A stretch of 64,000 bases of DNA, from assembly GCA_022885665.1 (NCBI GenBank), contig JAGQDJ010000212.1, positions 159,458 to 223,457 on the forward strand, given 5' to 3'. Made by a program: the position numbers and the translations under genes. Origin of the DNA: Triops longicaudatus (taxonomy: Eukaryota; Arthropoda; Branchiopoda; Notostraca; Triopsidae). The notes beneath the pieces are model-generated. The model made no database searches. It had not been told where the DNA came from and saw only the letters and a list, made by a program, of their open reading frames with translations. Positions 57,301-64,000 of this stretch are shown piece after piece (positions within the stretch are counted from its first letter, which is position 1; each line of letters opens with the position of its first letter).

Positions 57301-60300
57301 GTTATTACTGCAATCTTATTGAATCGCTTCTTTGTAATAGTGTTTACATTATTTTGCATGATTTCTTTATTAAAAATAATAAAAATGAAATGTATTTTAA
57401 AAAAAAATAAAAAATACTTTCCAAGTACCGTTAGTAGTTTTTCAGATTTACTTTTAAACGATTCCTTAATATTGTTTTTACTTTTAATTATTATCATTTG
57501 TACGTAGGATCAAGTTTCGGTACACATGGACGACATGGTATCTCCCCGCTGGTACGAGTACCAGCTCATCTGTGACCTGCTGCTGCAGTACGTGCACGCG
57601 CATCCGGAAGAAATCCACATGCTGTTCCACCTCCTACGTGCCCTCTGCGTGCGCACCATCGCCGACTTCCAAACCCTCAAAGAATTCCTGGAAACTACCG
57701 TCGCCCACTCGTACACGCCCGAGTGGAAACGCTCCGCCTTCTTCGCCTTCGTCGAAATGTTTCGCGATCCCAACACTAGCCAAGAACTCAGTGCCAAAGT
57801 CTTGCAATACGTCCTCATTCCCTGCTTCTCCGTCAGTTTCGAGCGCGGCGAAGGCGACCGGTTAGTCGGGAGTCCACCGGCCCCCGAACAAGACTGCAAC
57901 GAAAACGTGGTTTCCGTTTTCATCAACAAAGTCATCGACCCGGACAATCCTTACGCCACCTCCGACGCCGTACGCATCTTATTACTGCAGTTTTCCTGCC
58001 TTTTAGTCGAACAAGCCTCGCCCCATATCCATGACGCGGCCAATAAGCGGCAAGGCAACAAACTCCGCCGGTTAATGACGTTCGCCTGGCCGTGTTTGTT
58101 ATCCAAAAACTGCGTCGATCCAACCACACGCTACCATGGCCATTTACTGCTGTCGCACATCATTGCCAAATTCGCCATCCACAAACGCATCGTTTTACAA
58201 GTCTTCCATTCCTTGCTCAAAGCGCATGCCGTGGAAGCAAGGGGCGTGGTCAGACAAGCTTTAGAAGTGTTAACGCCCGCCATGCCTTTGCGCATGGAAG
58301 ATGGTAACACGATGTTAACGCATTGGACCAAGAAAATTATCGTCGAAGAGGGCCACACGATCGCTCAATTAGTCCACATACTACAGCTCGTGGTACGTCA
58401 TTACAAGGTGTACTACCCGGTACGTCACCATTTGGTCCAGTACATGGTGACGTCCATCCAAAGGTTGGGTTTCACGCCCACCGCGACGGTGGAACACAAG
58501 AAATTAGCGGTCGACTTGGCCGAAGTGGTTTTAAAATGGGAATTGCAGCGGATGGACGAAGAAAGCGACGGAAGTTTGGCGTCGCCAGCCGCCGTTGGTG
58601 GTATGGGCGACCTGGGTGACAGTGATGTTGACTCCAAAAGGTCTTTCACTGGCAGTACGGGCAGCGGTGGCCCTTCGGAGGCGAAGAGAATGCGGTTACA
58701 TAGTACTGGCGGCTTGAGTACCGGTACCAATGCCGGTACTCAAGCCAGTAGGCCGGTATCGGAGCTGAATAAACCCATTGAGAAGAAACATTGCGACGCT
58801 ATCGCGAATTTCTTGCTGAGATTGGCCTGTCAGGTGAATGATACGGCTGGGGGTAACGGAGGCTCCGCCCAGGGGGATCAATTGTCGCGAAGATGCGTTG
58901 GGATGCTGAAAAAAGTTCTGAAACCGGACGTTTGGCCGCAGTGCGATCTCAAATTAGGTTGGTTTGATCGCCTATTTCTGACGATGGATGCGGCTGGGGC
59001 GGCCAGTACGGCCGGTACTGGAGCGGGAGCGGCTGGCGGTACGACTGGAGGGGGTGCGGCGAGTGGTGGGAGTCAGCCGCCAGGGGGTCAAGTGAATTTA
59101 ACGAATATTACGACCGCGTTGGAATTGTTGACGTTTTTGTTGGGCGTTTTGAGGAAGGAGCAAATACTGGCCGGGTTTAAAAACCTGCAACGGGGGATTA
59201 CGTCCTTAATTACGAGTACTAACCCGAAAATTTTGAGACACGCCCATCAGTTGCTGGCAAAATTGATGACGCTCTTTCCGACCGAACCGACCAATTCGAG
59301 CGTGGCGTCGAAGTATGAGGATTTGGATGGATTGTACGCGGCAGTAGGGAAGGCTATTTATGAAGGCTTTGCGGCTTATGAGAAGAACGCGAGTGCCACG
59401 CCCTCTTCTATCCTTGGAACGGTGTTGATGCTTAAAGTAAGGATTTTCTTGGATTTTTATCTTTTTTTTTATTATTATTACAGCTATTATTGTTAATATT
59501 AGTAGTATAATTGTTACTATTATTATTGCTGTTACTTTTATTCTATTTTCTTTACTAACGATTTTTTTGTTTTAATTTATTTTTATGTATTTATTTTTCT
59601 ACATTTTTAATTAATTTTGAATTAATAAATTCTATTACGGATAGAACTAGAGTAAACTGTGTACAACAAGAAGATGTAAGAATTTGTGTTAAGTTACGGA
59701 AACTTGGTTTAGCAAAAATATTTGATTTCTTAGTCTTTTTTTTTATAACATTCGGTTAGTTGGAATGTGTTAGTTCTGTTTGGGTTTAGGAATGCGTTTA
59801 AATGGTTTAAGGTTGTGGAAAGAATTTTTTCTCTTTTTTATTTTACGTACTTTTATCCTTGGAACGGTGTTGATACATAATGCAAGTCTTTATTTTTTAA
59901 TAAATTGTTATTTTTGTTTCGTTATGAATTCGAATGGTTTTGATATGCTTTTGTTAAGTTTTACGAATGCATTTAAATCAATTTTTTTATCTTAGTGTGA
60001 TTTTTTTACATTTTCGAATATAATTTTTTTTTTAATTTAAAATACTATATTTTTTGTTTCGCGTACTTTAATGACACATTATTTTCTTTCTTCATGTAGG
60101 CTGCGTGTTCGAACAATTCGTGCTACATCGACCGGCTTATTACGACGTTTATGCGCGTTCTGCATCGCTTAACTCGGGAACATCTGCTTTCGAGTGGCGA
60201 GAGCGCGAGCGTGGGCAGCGAATTGCTGATCATGTGCTTGGAATTGGTGCGAAATCGTGTAGGAGTCATGGGCCAGGAGATGCGCAAAGCCTTTATCGGC

Positions 60301-60802
60301 TCCATTCTAGTCGGGCTGATCGAAAAATCACCCGATGCCAAAGTAGTCCGTGCTATCATTCAAATCATCGACGGTTGGATGCGAACCAAAAGCCCAATCG
60401 CCATAAATCAAGTAATTTTTCGTTTTTCTCGGTTTTAGTATGTTTTTAAGTTAATTTTTCGTTGAAGTTACGAATTAACCGTACCTTGCAGATTACTGTC
60501 GATTTTCGGATTCGTAATTTAAAATAAAATAGAAGCACGAAGTATAATATGTAACAACAATGCTGTAATTAGTTGAAATTAATAATCAAAAACGTAAATT
60601 ACCAATAAATGTACTCACATTTTCAAGTAAAATCACTAAAATCGCGAACAGTTAATGAAAATTTGATTTTATTTCAACAAAAACAAGTTCATGATCCGAT
60701 TTGTTGAATTTCTTATTTTGTATTTGATTGAATTGATTAATTTCTTTGATTGTCGTCTGGATTGTTTCGATTTCTTTAGTTTCGCTTCTTTTTTGTTTTT
60801 AC

Positions 60803-60845
<43 letters not shown>

Positions 60846-63800
60846 GTTGAACAAACAAAGTTATTTTTGTTGAAAAATCGTTAATATAGCTTACCAGTTG
60901 AAAAATTACTTCTATTTTAATTAAGAAAAATAATATTTTGTTAAGTAATAACACAACCTTATTACGTGCACTCAAAATAAATTCATATTTCGTATTTTTA
61001 GGGTCCTAGTTTGCGAGAAAAGTCGATTTTGCTGGTCAAACTGATGCAGTTCGTAGAAAAACGCTTTCCGGACGATTTGGAACTCAACGTTAGCTTCTTG
61101 GAGGTCGTTTTGTATATTTATCAAGAAGAAACTCTACGGACGTCAGATTTGGCCTCCAAATTGGAACCAGCTTTCATGGCGGGCTTGCGGTGTCCCCAAT
61201 TGGCCACGCGGGCCAAATTTTTCCAAGTTTTCGACGCGAGCATGAAGCGACGTTTACATGACCGGTTGATGTACATTGTCTGCTCGCAAAACTGGGAAGC
61301 CATTGGAGCGCATTACTGGATCAAACAATGCATCGAACTCGTCACCGCTGCGGTGGTCAAAGGCACGTGCCTCCAAATCACGCCCGAGGCTATTTTACTG
61401 CCAAATATTACACACGTTCTAAGGTTAGCCGATCCAAACGAGCGAGCCACGTTTATCACCAGCGCCACCTTGAAGGAAGAACCGGATTTGCTGCCAGAGC
61501 CATCTGTCGAGAAAGAAGTACAGCTTAGAATTCTTTTTGATTTTTTTTTGTTGCATTTTTCTGTTTGACACAGTTCCAGACAATCTTGGTAGTAAACGTG
61601 CTGCCACCTAGTAGAACAGAAATGTGTAAAATAGTCAGTAAAAGCCTCTTAGCGTAACATAACGTGAAATAATGTCTTAGAAAGCCAAAGACGAGGATAC
61701 GACGCAGTGGAGACGCTGGTTGTCTTTAAAACTCCAATTTAAAAATTGAAATATACGCAACTTATTATATTATAGGCTAATATAATAGTAGTATTCTAAC
61801 CTTCGTAATTTAACGTAGCACAAACTAGCCAAAAACTCCCATGTAATTACAAACTCTTTTTTTTTTCTTAAATAATACTATTTTTATCTGTTTAATAGCT
61901 TAACTTAACGTAACTCAGTGCACCTAATCGAACAATTCTTTTGTTCACGATCACTCAAAATTGCGTTGTTCTGCAATTGTCGTGCCTTTGCGTTTTTAAA
62001 AGACTGTTGTATTCTTTGACACAATTGTTGCGTGTTTTTTTTAATTTCCGTCTTTTTTTCAGAGTGACAGGTTTTTCTGTAACCGTTTCTCGTGTATTGT
62101 TAGTTTTGATATTATTCAGTTATATTATTATTATTATTATTATTTATAAAAAAGCAGTTTTTACATTGACGTTGTCTATTTTTTTTTTAAATTTTTATGT
62201 TTTCTCAGGAGGAAATGGAAGCTGACCTAGGCACAACATCTTCCGACACTTGCCGCATGTTCGACAGTGGCGCTCCAGGCCCCTCCCTCGCCATTTCCAA
62301 GCCCAATCTACAACTCATGCTCTCCCGACACTTGAAATTCCTCGACTCGGTTCAAGAAATTGACACGGCGCGCTTTATGGACTCGGTAGCCCAGCTCTGC
62401 CACGCCGATACCACTTTAGCGGAAACCGTGTGGCTCGACCTCTTCCCCCGGCTCTGGAAACTCCTCACTGAACGTCAGCAGCAAGCCCTGGGGGCGGAGC
62501 TTGCGCCCTTTTTGTGCTCTGGAGCGCACGTGATCCAGAAAGATTGCCAACTTTCGGCGCTAAACACGTTTCTCGAAGCTTTGTCGCGTTGCCAACCGTC
62601 GGTCCCCCTGGCGCCCGCTTTGTTAAAATACCTCGGAAAATCCCACAACGCTTGGCATCGTTCGACGCTGCTTTTGGAGCAGATGGCGCTCGACTCAGCC
62701 GTGTTTCAGCACGCCAAACTCCGGAAAGACGCGCTAGAACCGCCTATCGACGTCGACAACCCGTCACCCATGGTAGTATTGCCGCAGCAAATACTCGACT
62801 CGCTGTCAGAAATGTACTACTTGCTCAAAGAAGAAGACCTGTGGGCGGGGCTTTGGCAAAAGCGCGCCTCTTATAGCGAAACGGCCATTGCAGTCGCGTG
62901 TGAGCAACACGGCTTGTTTGAACAAGCCCAAGGCACTTACGAGTTAGCGATGAATAAGGTCAGACAAGACTTTAACGACGGCAGCGCCCCTACTGGCTTT
63001 CAGAGCGAGTTGAAGCTGCTAGAAGATCACTGGATCAGGTGCACGAAGGAGTTGAATCAATGGGATTTGCTGCAGGATTATGGCGAAGCGGCGGTGGCCG
63101 ATAATCCCCAGTTGTTGGTGGAAGCCGCTTGGCGGATTCCGAATTGGGCGTTGATGCGAGACGCGTTATCGCAGGTGGAGCTGGCGTGTCCAAGAGAGCA
63201 GGCGTGGAAATTGAATCTTTTCAGGGGATTGGTGTCGCTGTGTCACCCGGAAGAGCAGCAATTGGCGCATGTGGAGCGACACGTGGAGTTGGCGAATACG
63301 TTATGCATAAGGGAGTGGCGCCGTCTGCCGGCTGTGGTAGCAAATGTACACCTGCCGTTGCTGCAAGCAGCGCAGCAAGTGGTGGAACTGCAAGAAGCGG
63401 TGCAGATTAGACAAGGTTTGGCCTTTTGTTGTTGCAGTATAAATAGTTTAAAGTAAATAATAAAAAATAAATAATAAAAAGTAAATAATACCAATAAAAC
63501 TGAATAAATAATCGTAAAATACAGTAATAATAAAAGTAAATAATATTAAGAAGTCAATAAATAATAATAATAATAGAAAGTTAATAGTTTTTGGTTTAGT
63601 TTTGAGGCGGTCAATGTTGTTGAGAAAAAAGTCAACAATAATAATAGGAATAACATTAATAATAATAAATAAGTCATAAGAATAGAGTAATAATTATTAT
63701 TTTAACACAGGTTTGGCCCACGCGGTAGCGAATAGGGCGGGAGGTGTGACAGGAGCGCCACCTACGGCTGCTACATCGCTGCATGACTTGAAGGCGACGG

Positions 63801-63970
63801 TTAAGACGTGGAGGAACAGGTTGCCGGTGATTGCTGATGATTTGTCGCACTGGAGCGATATATTCTCATGGAGACAGCACCATTACCAAGTCATCGTGTC
63901 ACATTTTGAACAAATGGGCGATCAGCAAGTGACGAATCAGGGGATGCTGGGAGTGCATGCGTCTGCCCAG
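45373..63970 (+). CDS. TRRAP: TRRAP, PIKK-family acetyltransferase scaffold (17 exons, 3' end outside the window)
   Basis: TRRAP (yeast Tra1) is the giant pseudokinase that recruits SAGA and NuA4/TIP60 acetyltransferase complexes to transcription activators. Exons: 45373-45489, 45965-46626, 46858-47298, 49304-49474, 49600-49960, 50265-50567, 50863-51173, 51570-52128, 53582-54728, 55018-55307, 55647-56141, 56582-56866, 57508-59436, 60100-60411, 61002-61517, 62209-63415 and 63711-63970. All phases agree; 3122 codons, about 80% of human (3859). Seen: N-terminal HEAT solenoid (ETENEENVIICLRIVFELHK, LADLVHHIRQHLPL, FRSIGGGSHDLLYQEFLPLL, HQPVNAQVGLMEGNTFC), and the start of FAT (EEDLWAGLWQKR, HWIRCTKELNQW, SWRQHHYQ). 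The pseudokinase and FATC lie beyond the edge. Low-complexity inserts sit in exons 5-6 and 13 (Gly/Thr/Ala-rich). Exon 13 alone encodes 643 residues. Confidence 0.97.
47370..47600. repeat. CCCCGCTTTACG-type motifs in TRRAP intron 3
   Basis: Variants GGTTAACGCTATC, TACCCCGCTTTACGTT, TACCCCCGCGTAACGCTAT and CTCGCTTTAAGTAA occur irregularly. They are related to the cluster at 41809-41900 and the motifs at 57015-57170. Confidence 0.4.
47939..49175. mobile_element. Inverted-repeat DNA element in TRRAP intron 3
   Basis: A 1.24-kb element with ends AGGAAGAGTGGGGCAGATTG (then GGAC) and, on the other strand, GGGGAGAGTGGGGCAGATCG (then GGAC), flanked on each side by TA. Two further internal copies of the motif lie in opposite orientations at about 48155 (GTGGGGCAGATTGGGACC) and 48815 (TTCCAATCTGCCCC). 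TA flanks and these ends suggest a Tc1/mariner-like or related non-autonomous element (inference). No transposase frame is evident. Confidence 0.65.
52195..53447. repeat. Array of about 18 degenerate CCCGGATGTAAGAGAC motifs in TRRAP intron 8
   Basis: Variants of GAACCCGGATGTAAGAGAC occur in direct form (about 52198, 52396, 52575, 52756, 52878, 52928, 53040, 53145) and as the reverse complement GTCTCTTACATCCGGGTTC (about 52314, 52624, 52789, 53082, 53176, 53294, 53310, 53429), at irregular 15-120 bp spacing. All copies after about 53170 are reverse. CAGTCGA precedes one copy, as in pogo/Tigger-like ends (inference). Confidence 0.75.
57015..57170. repeat. CCCCCGCTTAACG-type motifs in TRRAP intron 12
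   Basis: TTACCCCCGCTTAACAATGG and TCTACCGTTTAACGATGACT lie about 115 bp apart. They resemble the motifs at 41809-41900 and 47370-47600. Confidence 0.35.
60807..60845. repeat. (ATT)n microsatellite in TRRAP intron 14
   Basis: About 13 uninterrupted ATT units. A shorter TTA/ATT run lies near 62125-62142 in the next intron. Confidence 0.85.
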
Positions 63971-63978
63971 GTGCGTAC

Positions 63979-63998
63979 ATATATATATATATATATAT
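63979..63998. repeat. (TA)n at the right edge, after the exon 17 donor
   Basis: About ten TA units begin just after the GTGCGT donor of TRRAP exon 17 at 63971. Confidence 0.8.
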
Positions 63999-64000
63999 GT

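Overview
This is animal nuclear DNA from an AT-rich invertebrate genome. Genes are split by many introns of about 60 bp to 2 kb, and every junction I placed is GT-AG. Protein families and splice sites identify ten conserved genes: MCM3 (3' end only), DOLPP1, SF3B6, MRTO4, SRRT/ARS2, two kynureninases (KYNU), urate oxidase (UOX), a flower/CACFD1 channel, a cytosolic sulfotransferase and TRRAP (about the first 80%), i.e. eleven gene copies. There are also three small or unrecognised spliced genes. The flower protein and the presence of both uricase and kynureninase fit an arthropod-like or other non-vertebrate animal; I cannot name the species.

Layout. 1-844: MCM3 last exon (+). 2574-3854: DOLPP1 (+), convergent with SF3B6 (4848-4212, -). 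5511-7232: MRTO4 (+), which shares a head-to-head promoter interval with SF3B6. 15580-7941: SRRT (-), with two in-phase alternative last exons separated by a (TA)n tract and an assembly gap. 17187-16790: a 60-residue one-helix protein (-). 18608-18950: relic of a kynureninase 3' end. 23057-19640 and 27115-24050: two intact tandem kynureninase genes (-) with identical exon structure. 31929-30022: urate oxidase (-) with a peroxisomal C-terminus. 33679-33168: a 115-residue unknown (-). 35758-34555: flower (-). 39344-36436: sulfotransferase (-), with a hAT-type element in intron 1. 41604-41786: truncated, frameshifted RPS2 fragment. 44761-43185: a 319-residue unknown (-), head-to-head with TRRAP, which fills 45373-63970 and runs off the right edge.

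Functional themes are mostly housekeeping: replication (MCM3), N-glycosylation lipid recycling (DOLPP1), splicing (SF3B6), ribosome assembly (MRTO4), nuclear cap-linked RNA processing (SRRT) and chromatin acetyltransferase scaffolding (TRRAP). Kynureninase and urate oxidase are nitrogen catabolism enzymes lying next to each other.

The most interesting signals are: the duplicated terminal exon of SRRT; the kynureninase array of two genes plus one relic, with a 65-bp identical tract suggesting gene conversion; two non-autonomous hAT elements with perfect 8-bp target duplications; and, in TRRAP introns, a 1.2-kb inverted-repeat element plus an array of about 18 degenerate copies of a ~19-bp motif in both orientations. 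I found no CRISPR array, rRNA or tRNA, and no convincing undescribed multi-gene system.
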